Origin: Paenibacillus sp. Soil750
GTDB lineage: Bacteria; Bacillota; Bacilli; Paenibacillales; NBRC-103111
Direction of reading: 5' to 3'
Assembly: GCF_001428045.1 (NCBI RefSeq)
Contig: NZ_LMSD01000034.1
Location: 431,312 to 495,311, forward strand
DNA: 64,000 nt
The notes beneath the pieces were generated by a model, which saw only the letters and a list, made by a program, of their open reading frames with translations, did not search any database and had not been told where the DNA came from. Positions 17,462 through 26,112 of the stretch are shown one piece after another; positions within the stretch are counted from its first letter, which is position 1; every line of letters begins with the position of its first letter. The translations under genes and the position numbers were made by a program.

Positions 17462-18367
17462 ATGAGCCAATCGAAAGAGATTGCTATTGACTTAAAACTG
17501 GTGCAACACCTGATCCGTTCACAATTTCCACAATGGGCAGAGCTGCGCCTACAGCCTGTGGATTCAGCTGGAACAGACAATGCGATCTATCGCCTGGGTG
17601 ATGATATGGCGGTTCGATTACCTCGAGCAGAATGGGCTATTGGACAAGTGGAAAAAGAGCAGCGTTGGCTTCCAAAACTAGCCGCGATGATCCCGGTTTC
17701 CATGCCAGTACCACTTGCGAAGGGTGTTCCCACGGAAGAATACCCATGTTTCTGGTCAGTGTATCGTTGGCTGAATGGTGAGAATGCGACAGTTGGACAA
17801 TTAGACTGCTATAACCAAGCAGCAACAGTTCTGGCGCATTTCGTAAATGCTATGCAGACCGTGGATCCTACTGATGGGCCCGCCCCAGGTTCCCACAATT
17901 CAGGTAGGGGCGAACCACTTTCGATGCGTGATGCGGCAGTTCGAGATGCTATTGAGAGTTTAAAAGAAATCATCGACCCTGTCGTGGCAGAGGCTGCATG
18001 GGGCATGGCGCTTCAAACTCCCGTATGGCAAGGACAAGGTGTTTGGATCCATGGAGATTTGCATCCGGGGAATCTTCTCATTGAACATGGCGAGCTTAGC
18101 GCTGTGATTGACTTTGGCACCTTAGGCGTGGGTGATCCTGCCTGTGACCTTATGGTGGCATGGACATTTCTTACATCGGAGAGCCGTGAGGATTTCCGCA
18201 GCTTGTTAACGGTCGATGAAGCAACATGGTCGCGAGGGCGCGGCTGGGCACTTTCCTTCGGATTGATCGCTTACGCTTACTACATAGACAAGAATCCAGG
18301 GCTTGCGGCCATTTCGCGACGCGCGATTGATGAGGTGCTTAGCGAGCATGCGAAGCTATACGAATAA
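17462..18367 (+). CDS. Aminoglycoside phosphotransferase-family kinase
   Basis: The 301-residue protein has the APH/ChoK-like kinase fold. The N-lobe carries DNAIYRLGDDMAVRLPR with the ATP-contacting lysine replaced by Arg. The catalytic loop is WIHGDLHPGNLLIEHGELSAVIDFGTLGVGDPACDLMVAWT, with the catalytic Asp in HGDLHPGN and the metal-binding Asp in IDFG. Relatives phosphorylate aminoglycosides, sugars or other small molecules; substrate is not evident. It starts at ATG 17462 and precedes a LysE-type exporter by 44 bases, possibly co-transcribed. Confidence 0.8.
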   Translation: MSQSKEIAIDLKLVQHLIRSQFPQWAELRLQPVDSAGTDNAIYRLGDDMAVRLPRAEWAIGQVEKEQRWLPKLAAMIPVSMPVPLAKGVPTEEYPCFWSVYRWLNGENATVGQLDCYNQAATVLAHFVNAMQTVDPTDGPAPGSHNSGRGEPLSMRDAAVRDAIESLKEIIDPVVAEAAWGMALQTPVWQGQGVWIHGDLHPGNLLIEHGELSAVIDFGTLGVGDPACDLMVAWTFLTSESREDFRSLLTVDEATWSRGRGWALSFGLIAYAYYIDKNPGLAAISRRAIDEVLSEHAKLYE

Positions 18368-18411
18368 TAGAATTTAAGTTCACAATGATTTGTAGATAGG
18401 AGAAATACATC

Positions 18412-19020
18412 ATGTTTAGTGCCATCTTACAAGGAATTCTTTTATCAGCAGGTCTGATCTTGCCGTTAGGTGTTCAAAATGTATTTGTTTTTAATCAAGG
18501 TGTGACACAACCACGCTTAATTAGGGCGTTACCGGTCGTTCTTACAGCATCACTTTGTGATACGGCACTAATTACTTTGGCTATTTTAGGCATATCCGTC
18601 GTTATCGTTACGATACCTGCTATTAAGTTCGTGCTTTTCATATTAGGTATCCTGTTCCTTATCTATATGGGGATTGTGACTTGGAAAAGTAAACCTGCCG
18701 CCACGTCATCCGATGAAAAAGCGTTATCACCTAAGAAGCAGATCGCATTTGCTGCATCGGTTTCGCTTCTAAATCCTCATGCGATTTTGGATACGATTGG
18801 AGTCATAGGGACTAGTTCTATCCATTATGTTGGAAAAGAAAAATTGGTATTTGCAATTGCCTGTATACTCGTGTCATGGATTTGGTTTTTTGCTCTAGTC
18901 GTTGTGGGGAGACAGGTTGGGAAATTAGATAAATCGAACACATTTATGAATTATCTCAATAAAGCTTCAGCATTGATCATGTGGGTGACTGCCGTTTATT
19001 TAATTACGCAATTAGTCTAA
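18412..19020 (+). CDS. LysE/ArgO-family amino-acid exporter
   Basis: The 202-residue inner-membrane protein has about six hydrophobic segments. The LysE motif near the N-terminus, SAGLILPLGVQNVFVFNQG, resembles ArgO/LysE rather than RhtB. Later conserved parts are ASLCDTALITLAILG and SVSLLNPHAILDTIGVIG. It probably exports a basic amino acid such as arginine or lysine. ATG 18412 has AGGAG about 9 bases upstream. The next downstream element is a riboswitch, so the transcript likely ends before 19090. Confidence 0.85.
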   Translation: MFSAILQGILLSAGLILPLGVQNVFVFNQGVTQPRLIRALPVVLTASLCDTALITLAILGISVVIVTIPAIKFVLFILGILFLIYMGIVTWKSKPAATSSDEKALSPKKQIAFAASVSLLNPHAILDTIGVIGTSSIHYVGKEKLVFAIACILVSWIWFFALVVVGRQVGKLDKSNTFMNYLNKASALIMWVTAVYLITQLV

Positions 19021-19096
19021 ACAACATAGGGCATGGCTGAAGAATTTATTCTTGATTTTCACAGTTATGTCGGACTATAATAAAGGGAATATTTGG

Positions 19097-19165
19097 TATG
19101 TGTAACTGGCGAAACGTAGATCACTACGGGGGAGCACATATTCCATAACAGCCGTTCGCCTGGGC
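19097..19165 (+). promoter_or_regulatory. ZTP (pfl-motif) riboswitch aptamer
   Basis: All main parts of the pfl motif are present in order. P1 pairs TATGTG (19097) with CACATA (19135). Conserved ACTGGCG (19105) pairs with the CGCC of GCCGTTCGCCTGGGC (19151-19165). P2 is CGTAG/CTACG (19115 and 19124), followed by GGGGGAGC. ZTP and ZMP binding to this aptamer signals folate shortage in purine synthesis and normally turns genes on. A terminator follows directly. The controlled gene is a DJ-1/PfpI-GNAT fusion, not a usual purine or one-carbon gene. Confidence 0.8.
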
Positions 19166-19199
19166 AAAGTATTTGATCAATAGATCAAATACTTTTTTT
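19166..19199 (+). terminator. Riboswitch expression-platform terminator
   Basis: AAAGTATTTGATC/GATCAAATACTTT, a perfect 13-bp stem with AATA loop, ends in a run of T. It begins at the base after the aptamer's GGGC, so how it competes with the aptamer is not obvious. Confidence 0.85.
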
Positions 19200-19219
19200 A
19201 TTTCGAGGAGGAGAATGGA

Positions 19220-20329
19220 ATGGAACGAGCTAGAAATGTGGCAGTCCTCATTTATGAAAAGGTAGATTTATTGGATACGGCAGGTCCATTCGATGTGTTT
19301 GGGGTATCGAGTAATTGGGGCAAAGATTTCAAGGTTTATACGGTAGGCGAAAAGCAAAGTCCTGTGAACACAGTCAGCGGCCTTACGATTCAACCCAAAT
19401 ACAGCTTCGACAATTGCCCTTTGCCAGACATTTTGATTGTACCCGGTGGTTTAGGCTCACGCACTGAAATGAATAACGCAACGATTACATCATGGATTAA
19501 CCAAACTGCTGCTAGTGCGGAAATCGTTCTATCAGTTTGCACAGGTGCGCTCTTATTGGCGAAGGCAAACATACTTGACGGTTTACGAGTGACGACCAAT
19601 CGAAATGCATTTGATTTATTACGTGAAATTGCACCACCTAGTGCTGAGATTGTTGAAGATGTTCGATATGTGGATAATGGCAAAATCGTGATGTCCGCTG
19701 GGGTTACCGCGGGATTTGATGCTGTGCTTTACGTCGTTGCTAGGCTATTTGGCGAAAAAAGAGCTCTCGCAACCGCTGCTAAAATTGAGTATCATTGGCA
19801 CAAAGATGAGAAAACAGCAGCGCAGCAACAAAACGATGTATTTAGTATTAGGAAAGCTCAAATAGAAGATTTAGATGACATTCAAAAATTGTTTGTTGAA
19901 GCAGCCCAATGGATTCAATTGTCAAAGGGATTCACACAGTGGAGAGAGGATTCGTTTACCAAAACCTATGTAACATCTTTCATTCATGATCAAGAAGTAT
20001 TTGTCGCATGTCAGAACGGTGAGATAATTGGTTGTTTTTCCATCCAGTGGCAGTACGAAGAGATTTGGGGAGACTTGTTCCATGATGATGCTGGATACGT
20101 ACACCGTTTAGTTGTCGCGCGAAAATATAAAGGGGAGGGTTTCGGCAGCAGGATATTAACTTGGTCAGAGGACTATATAAAGAACAAAGGTAAAGGCTGG
20201 TTGCGTTTAGATTGTATGGCAGATAACCCCACATTGAATGACTACTATCGTAGCCTTGGATTCCTTCATCGGGGGAGATTCGATGGTCGCGGTTGGGGCG
20301 CTAATTTATATGAACGAGAAATTGAATAA
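19220..20329 (+). CDS. DJ-1/PfpI domain fused to a GNAT acetyltransferase
   Basis: This is a 369-residue two-domain protein. Residues 1-195 are a DJ-1/PfpI class I amidotransferase-like domain with the nucleophile C107 in VLSVCTGALLLAKANILDG, the companion acidic residue near E13 and VTAGFDAVLYVVARLFGEKRA; it is closest in style to isonitrile hydratase-like members. Residues about 203-369 are a GNAT domain (FSIRKAQIEDLDDIQKLF, AGYVHRLVVARKYKGEGFGSRIL with the acetyl-CoA loop, YYRSLGFLHRG). ATG 19220 follows GAGGAG. A ZTP riboswitch and terminator lie 20 bases upstream, so expression probably rises with ZMP/ZTP. Substrates of both domains are unknown. Confidence 0.82.
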   Translation: MERARNVAVLIYEKVDLLDTAGPFDVFGVSSNWGKDFKVYTVGEKQSPVNTVSGLTIQPKYSFDNCPLPDILIVPGGLGSRTEMNNATITSWINQTAASAEIVLSVCTGALLLAKANILDGLRVTTNRNAFDLLREIAPPSAEIVEDVRYVDNGKIVMSAGVTAGFDAVLYVVARLFGEKRALATAAKIEYHWHKDEKTAAQQQNDVFSIRKAQIEDLDDIQKLFVEAAQWIQLSKGFTQWREDSFTKTYVTSFIHDQEVFVACQNGEIIGCFSIQWQYEEIWGDLFHDDAGYVHRLVVARKYKGEGFGSRILTWSEDYIKNKGKGWLRLDCMADNPTLNDYYRSLGFLHRGRFDGRGWGANLYEREIE

Positions 20330-20350
20330 GCAAGGTAATCGTTTTTTAAT

Positions 20351-20395
20351 AAGGCTGTCCTACAAGTAGAATTTTCTACTTTGAGGGCAGCTTTT
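20351..20395 (+). repeat. Dispersed terminator-like hairpin, copy B
   Basis: AAGGCTGTCC pairs imperfectly with GGGCAGCTTTT around AAGTAGA/TCTACTT. Same design as copies at 8754 and 59076, and again directly after a gene. Confidence 0.65.
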
Positions 20396-20598
20396 ACTTT
20401 CTGCACATGAGATACTCCATCAATGATCTGATAAATCAGTAAATCGTTCTATGAAATAGCGGATTTTGTTTCTTGAAGGGTTGAGTGGAAGTTCTTAGAA
20501 TGAGAGGGGGCTTCCTCCGGTTTGTTCTCTTTCCAGATTCCTTTATGATAGACTAAGAAAATATTTGACAATGAACAGCTGAAGCGAGGGATATTCAC

Positions 20599-22204
20599 GT
20601 GCCGTTACTAAACTGGTTTTCATCTTTAACTTACGATGTTCGAGCAAGATTCATCCGTCATTTCCGTGTTAAAGCAGCCAGAAGTAGTCGATCAAATCGT
20701 GAATCAACGTAAAATTGAAGAACGTTTTCGTTCGGTAACGAATAGTCTGTTCATCTCTAGTCCACCCGTTTTCTATACGATTGCTGATTTACTCGGTAAT
20801 GTGTATACCTCATTCCCGCCAGCGCAGCGCTTAAATTATGAGTTGATACAGGCAAAGCCTTGGTTTAAGGGTGCTTTAACTGCTTCTGCGCCGTATCAAT
20901 GGCAGTTGGAAAGTAATGAAGTGCTGTTTGATGTTAACAAAAGCCCGCAGCTAGTTGCCATTTCTACTCCTATAAGGGACGCAGATGGTACCATTCGAGC
21001 GATCATACACATCGCGGTGGATTACGAAAGCTGGTTTAAATCAGCTACTAACGGAAGTCCAAACTCCGATCAGTATTATTTGATTGATCAAAGAGGAATC
21101 GAGATCGTTCACTCTGGTGCAGAAAAGTCGACCATGGCATTGGATTCACCGATCATCGATCGATTGCTTGCAGACGGTTCCAGTAGTGGCTTTTTCATAC
21201 ATGGTAGTACGTTTATTAACTATACCGTTGTACCCTCTTTCCATGCCTATTTAATCAAAACAGTGCCATCGAATGTACTCTTTGCTGAGCTTCGATCGAT
21301 TCAGAAAGCCTATATGGGCACACTTATTGTTTTCACAATCGCCTTCATGATGATCACGTTTCTTATCGCATCTGCGGTTACGCGTCCCCTTCGACTCATT
21401 CAAGCTAAAATGCTCGATGTCGTTCGTAAAGATTTGAAAGTAAGACTTCCTGATCAAAGATACGGCGGGGACATCCAGCCAATTGTACAAGCCTTCAATC
21501 AAATGATTGTCGATATGAACGGCCTCGTACAACGCTTAAAAGTTGAGGAACGGCAGAAGGAAGCTAGTCGATTCCAAATGCTGCTTTCGCAGATGAATCC
21601 TCATTTCTTGTTGAATACGTTGAACACAATTCGCTGGCTGGCTTTGGAAAAAGGGGACAACGCGATTCCGAAAATTTGTGTGTCGCTTGGAAGATTAACA
21701 GAGGCAGGATTGAAGCTCGATGTAGATCTCATTCATTTGGAACAAGAGTTAGAGCTCGTCCGAGGTTATGTCTATATCCAACAATTCCGATATGATCAGC
21801 AATTTCAAGTTGACTATGTGTATGCCGATGACTTGAAATACGCACTCGTACCGAAACTTAGCCTTCAACCGATCGTGGAAAATGCCATTTATCACGGAAT
21901 ATCGCAGATCCAAGAGAAAGGTCACATCTCGATTCATGTTTATACGAAAGAATCTCATCTTATCCTTGAGGTGGTCGATAATGGCATCGGTCTCGTAAAC
22001 AGTGAAGGGGTGTCCAAAAAGGACCATAATGGTATCGCTTTACAAAATTTGAGAGAGCGTTTAGCCCTCCTTTTCAAGAAAGAAGCGAATCTTGCGTTCG
22101 TTCCGGTATCACAAGGTTGTATGGTTCGTATCCAGCTTCCTCTCCTTATGTCCACCCCTTACCAGAAAGGAAGTGATTCCCATGTGGACCGTTCTACTCG
22201 TTGA
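20599..22204 (+). pseudogene. YesM-type sensor histidine kinase with deleted N-terminus
   Basis: A GTG at 20599 with a GAGGG site encodes PLLNWFSSLTY, the usual opening of YesM-type kinases. It then runs out of frame at about 20635, where the rest of the kinase continues in another frame from ATG 20636 (522 residues). The remaining part has most of the outer sensor domain, one membrane segment (about 231-250), HAMP, the His-kinase box QMNPHFLLNTLNTIRWLALEKG and an HATPase domain. The first membrane helix and roughly 80-100 residues are missing, so signal topology is broken. It still overlaps the partner regulator gene by 23 bases. Residual activity from ATG 20636 cannot be excluded. Confidence 0.65.
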
Positions 22205-23642
22205 GGATGAGGTATTCGTTCGAAGAAAAGTGAGAGAAACGATGCCTTGGAAGGAAATGGGCTTCACCATCATTGGGGAAGCAGGTAATGGATTAGAGGC
22301 GATGGAGAAAATTCGTGAATGCCAACCTGACGTTGTCATCACAGATATTGTCATGCCGCTGATGAATGGTGTGGACTTGTTGAAACAAGCGCGGAAGGAA
22401 GGCTTCACAAGTCGTTTCGTCATGCTGACTGTTATGAGTGATTTCGAGAACGTTCAGCAAGCGCTGGAGTTCGGCGCGTCCAGTTATATGCTCAAGCTTT
22501 ATATGGATCAAGAGACATTGGCAGAGACAATGAGTAAGGTGGAAAAAGAGCTTATCGACCGCAGAAGTGTCGAAATACGGGAAGCTGAAGCGCTGCTGCA
22601 TAAACTGTGGAAGTTAATTCCCGGGGGAGCCGAGTACCCGGAAATAAAGGGAAGCGAGCTTGAGGTTCCTGGTGTTCATGGACGCAGTCTGAGTGTCATC
22701 GCGGTACAACACGGGCAACCAACCTACACACGAGATGATTTCTTCGCACTCCAATTAATAGATAACGATGTGGCATCCGCAGCTGTTTGGCATTTACTGA
22801 CCATGGACGGTGTTAGCTACCTATTTATGTGGTTACCAACAAATTTGCAGTTCAACATGCCTTCAGAAAAAGCCTTGCCATTTAGCCTAATCTATACGGA
22901 ATTAATCTCTGCTGCACAGCTCATGGATATGTGGAAAAGCGTTCAAATTGCATTGAATTTGGAATGGTACAATCCTACTTTCAGGGCGAAACTATGCACT
23001 TCTGCAGGCACACCTTTGCGTGAAATTGCTGATACGTGGGGGTTGGAGCATGAAATCTGGCACAACTTGGAGCAGCTAAGATGGGATGCCGTGGTTGGCG
23101 CTGTAAATGAGCTGTGGGGTAAATTCGAAGTTCAGCAAGCTCCGCAGCTGCAAGTGAAGCAAGCAGTCGCGAGAATTGCCCATTTGTGCGCGAGAATATC
23201 TCAACTCAGCACGGTTGACGAAGAGGCGATACTCGCATCCGACCATCATCGTCTTAAATTGGTGTTCATGGCTCGTTTGGAAGCGCATTTCAAACACTTG
23301 AGCGCTTCACGCATTCCTATATCTGATCATCCAGAGGTCAATAAGATCATCTCCTATTTACATGAACACTATGTGGAGGAAATTACCTTAGATACCTTAG
23401 CAAAGTTAGTTTGCATGGATGATAAATATGTTAGTGGTTTATTTAAGAAGAAACTTGGCGTCAGTATTATTCAATATTTGCATCAGATTCGAATTGAACA
23501 TGCTCAAAGATTGCTGCGGGAAACGGATCGAACGATTAGTGAAATTGGTGAACGAGTCGGGTTCGCGAATGATAATTATTTCATTAAGATTTTTAAACGT
23601 TCGACAGGCGCGACACCTGCAAGCTACAGAAACCGAACATAA
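22182..23642 (+). CDS. YesN-type AraC-family response regulator
   Basis: The 486-residue regulator has a CheY-like receiver (MWTVLLVEDEVFVRRKVRETMPW, phospho-acceptor Asp in DVVITDIVMPLMNGVDLL), a long middle region and a C-terminal AraC helix-turn-helix pair (VNKIISYLHEHYVEEITLDTL; ISEIGERVGFANDNYFIKIFKRSTGATPASYR). The receiver switch lysine is seen in SSYMLKLYMDQETL, where the usual Pro after Lys is Leu. It overlaps the kinase gene and precedes a sugar ABC transporter, so it most likely activates that operon. ATG 22182 fits the AAGGA site; longer upstream frames lie inside the kinase gene. Confidence 0.88.
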   Translation: MWTVLLVEDEVFVRRKVRETMPWKEMGFTIIGEAGNGLEAMEKIRECQPDVVITDIVMPLMNGVDLLKQARKEGFTSRFVMLTVMSDFENVQQALEFGASSYMLKLYMDQETLAETMSKVEKELIDRRSVEIREAEALLHKLWKLIPGGAEYPEIKGSELEVPGVHGRSLSVIAVQHGQPTYTRDDFFALQLIDNDVASAAVWHLLTMDGVSYLFMWLPTNLQFNMPSEKALPFSLIYTELISAAQLMDMWKSVQIALNLEWYNPTFRAKLCTSAGTPLREIADTWGLEHEIWHNLEQLRWDAVVGAVNELWGKFEVQQAPQLQVKQAVARIAHLCARISQLSTVDEEAILASDHHRLKLVFMARLEAHFKHLSASRIPISDHPEVNKIISYLHEHYVEEITLDTLAKLVCMDDKYVSGLFKKKLGVSIIQYLHQIRIEHAQRLLRETDRTISEIGERVGFANDNYFIKIFKRSTGATPASYRNRT

Positions 23643-23770
23643 ACCCTTTTCGCGTTTTTTCGACAATGTGACTTTTGTTCTATAGATTCATGGATTCTGT
23701 TTCTTATTCGCATTCGTAATGGGTGGTAAAGTAGGTACTGTAAGTAATCAATTGCAGGAGGTCAATCCAA

Positions 23771-25099
23771 ATGACAAAGAGAAAGAACACAATGATGCTT
23801 GGTGCACTAGCTCTTACTTTAGGTCTTACAGCATGCGGGAATACTTCTGGTGACTCATCCTCCAGCAGCGCTAGTACGACTAGTCCTAGTACTACAGCAG
23901 CCTCTGGTAAAGTCGTAAAGTTGAAAATGTGGGGAGGCGTTCCGCCAGAATCCGGCCCTCAAGCTGTGGTTGACAATTGGAATGCGAAAAACCCAGACAT
24001 TCAAGTGGAGTACGAACGTTATGTAAATGACGACGCAGGTAATTTGAAGTTAGATACGGCATTGCTCACGGGTCAAAGTGTTGATTTATTCGTGAACTAT
24101 TCAGGCACAGCCTTAAAGAAGCGTGTGGATGCTGGTGTAGCGTTGGATATGAGCAGCTTTACCGATTATAACATTGAACAGAAGATGGGCTCGACGTCGA
24201 AGGATTGGCAAGTTAATGGTAAATATTACGGTATTCCAACCGTTAAGAGTACGTTCTTCGTGTGGTTTAACAAAGAGATACTTGATCAGGCGGGACTTAA
24301 AGTGCCAACGTCCTGGACATGGAAGGATATGCAGGACTATGCTACGAAATTGAAAGCCGATAAGCGCTTTGGACTAGTCCAGCATTTAGAGTCATTCCCA
24401 GATTCGTTGGATTCCGCATTGACTCACGATGGGTACACGAAAAAAGATGGCAGCTCAAATCTGGATAACCCATTGATGGGGACTTGGTTAGATACATTGA
24501 ATACCATGATGAAGGACAAGAGTACGCCGATGCTTGGCGAACAGCTGACAACCAAGATGCCTGTAGAAACGATGTTTCTTAAAGGTGAGAGCGCCATGCT
24601 GAACGCAGGTTCCTGGATTTTCCGAAATTCAAATAACCTGAAGGATAATCCAAGGACGTTCAAAATTGCGTTCGCGCCTGTTCCGAGACTAGATAGTAAT
24701 GAGCAAAATGGTATTGGTCGTGGTGGGTTAGGCGATTTCGTTTCGATTAACGCGAAGACGGCTAATAAAGATGCAGCATGGAAGTTCTTGAAATGGTATG
24801 CAGACGGAGGATTACTGCCACTTGCTTCTGGCGGACGAATTCCTGCTTCCAAAGATGCGAATGTTGAGGATGCTTTGAAGCTGTTATTAGGTGAAAATGA
24901 GAGTACTTATGATATTCCTTCTTTGAAATATGTACTGTTCGAGAACAAGACTCCTACGTTTACGCGTAACCTGCCTCAACAAGTCATGGACCTACGCAGG
25001 GAGGAATATGAGAAGTTTTTCTTAGGCAAGCAAGATACTGCAACAACTTTGGCGGCTATGGTAAAACGGCATAATGAATTTATGAAAACAACCAAATAA
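23771..25099 (+). CDS. Sugar ABC transporter substrate-binding lipoprotein (family 1)
   Basis: The 442-residue protein has a lipoprotein signal with lipobox LTAC at about 18-21, then a Ser/Thr-rich linker (SSSSSASTTSPSTTAAS). The solute-binding fold begins VVKLKMWGGVPPESGPQAVVDNWN and contains YYGIPTVKSTFFVWFNKEIL and FLKGESAMLNAGSWIF, as in family 1 oligosaccharide-binding proteins. The gene follows the YesMN genes and precedes two permeases, forming a complete importer except for the ATPase. AGGAGG lies about 9 bases upstream of ATG 23771. Sugar identity is unknown. Confidence 0.9.
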   Translation: MTKRKNTMMLGALALTLGLTACGNTSGDSSSSSASTTSPSTTAASGKVVKLKMWGGVPPESGPQAVVDNWNAKNPDIQVEYERYVNDDAGNLKLDTALLTGQSVDLFVNYSGTALKKRVDAGVALDMSSFTDYNIEQKMGSTSKDWQVNGKYYGIPTVKSTFFVWFNKEILDQAGLKVPTSWTWKDMQDYATKLKADKRFGLVQHLESFPDSLDSALTHDGYTKKDGSSNLDNPLMGTWLDTLNTMMKDKSTPMLGEQLTTKMPVETMFLKGESAMLNAGSWIFRNSNNLKDNPRTFKIAFAPVPRLDSNEQNGIGRGGLGDFVSINAKTANKDAAWKFLKWYADGGLLPLASGGRIPASKDANVEDALKLLLGENESTYDIPSLKYVLFENKTPTFTRNLPQQVMDLRREEYEKFFLGKQDTATTLAAMVKRHNEFMKTTK

Positions 25100-25165
25100 T
25101 TAGAAAAGCAGGGGGAGTGGCTTCGGCTGGTTCCCCTGTATGCATACTAAGGGAGGTTATCGGAT

Positions 25166-26047
25166 GTGAAGAAAAACTGGATGGCCAGACAAAGTTTAAC
25201 CGGCTATTTATTTATTGCACCAAACATGCTGGGTGTTCTTCTCTTTTTTATTGTACCGGCAATTTTCTCTTTCGGCCTTATTTTCACTAATTATCAATTC
25301 GCCAATCCCAATTATCATTTCGTGGGCATTGATAACTTCAAACGACTAATCCATGACGATCTTTTCTATGTTTCTCTTCGAAATACGGGGTGGTATCTCC
25401 TGTCAGTACCCATTTCCATCATGTTTGCGTTTCTTGTAGCACTCGTATTGAATAAGCATGTGTATGCCAAAGGATTGCTTCGAGCCATGTATTTCCTACC
25501 TTACATTACAAGTGGTGTGGCTGTTGCTTTCGTATGGATGCTATTGTTTCAACCCTCAGAAGGCCCGATCAATCAACTGTTAAGAGCAATAGGCATGTCG
25601 AATCCACCGGGTTGGCTCTCAACAACCGAAACGTCCATGATGGCTATTGATATCATCTGGATTTGGTTCATGCTCGGCTATAATATGATTATTTATTTGG
25701 CGGCGTTACAAGAAATTTCCCCTGAGTTGCTTGAAGCTGCCAAAGTGGATGGCGCAAGCGGATGGGTCAAAATTAAATCCATCATTTTTCCTATTGTCAG
25801 CCCGACGACGTTCTTACTTCTCATTACTGGTCTAATTATGACCATCAAATCGTTTGGGTTGATCCAAGCCATTACACAGGGTGGTCCTGGGAACAGTACG
25901 ACAATTTTATCTCTCTTCGTCTACAAAAATGCGTTCGGCTATTATGAAATGGGCTACGCATCTACGATATCCTGGGTATTGTTCTTAATTATCGCGGCGA
26001 TTACATTCGTCCAATGGTTTGGGCAAAAGAAATGGGTTCATTATTAA
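25166..26047 (+). CDS. Sugar ABC transporter permease (MalF/UgpA type)
   Basis: The 293-residue inner-membrane protein has about six helices and the ATPase-contact loop EAAKVDGASGWVKIKSIIFPIVSP (EAA...G...I.LP). It begins with a typical SLTGYLFIAPNMLGVLLFFIVPAI helix and carries the TQGGPGNSTTILSLFVYKNAF stretch common to MalF/UgpA-type permeases. The start is GTG 25166 with GGAGG upstream. It pairs with the next permease and the lipoprotein before it. Confidence 0.9.
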   Translation: MKKNWMARQSLTGYLFIAPNMLGVLLFFIVPAIFSFGLIFTNYQFANPNYHFVGIDNFKRLIHDDLFYVSLRNTGWYLLSVPISIMFAFLVALVLNKHVYAKGLLRAMYFLPYITSGVAVAFVWMLLFQPSEGPINQLLRAIGMSNPPGWLSTTETSMMAIDIIWIWFMLGYNMIIYLAALQEISPELLEAAKVDGASGWVKIKSIIFPIVSPTTFLLLITGLIMTIKSFGLIQAITQGGPGNSTTILSLFVYKNAFGYYEMGYASTISWVLFLIIAAITFVQWFGQKKWVHY

Positions 26048-26112
26048 GATATTTGAATCCGTATTGAAGATAGCCGATTCATCGGCGAATAATTGAGTAG
26101 GAGGTAACCTCT

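Noticed and set aside
20351-20395. Small regulatory RNA
   Set aside because: It lies right after a gene, has no visible promoter of its own and matches two other post-gene hairpins.
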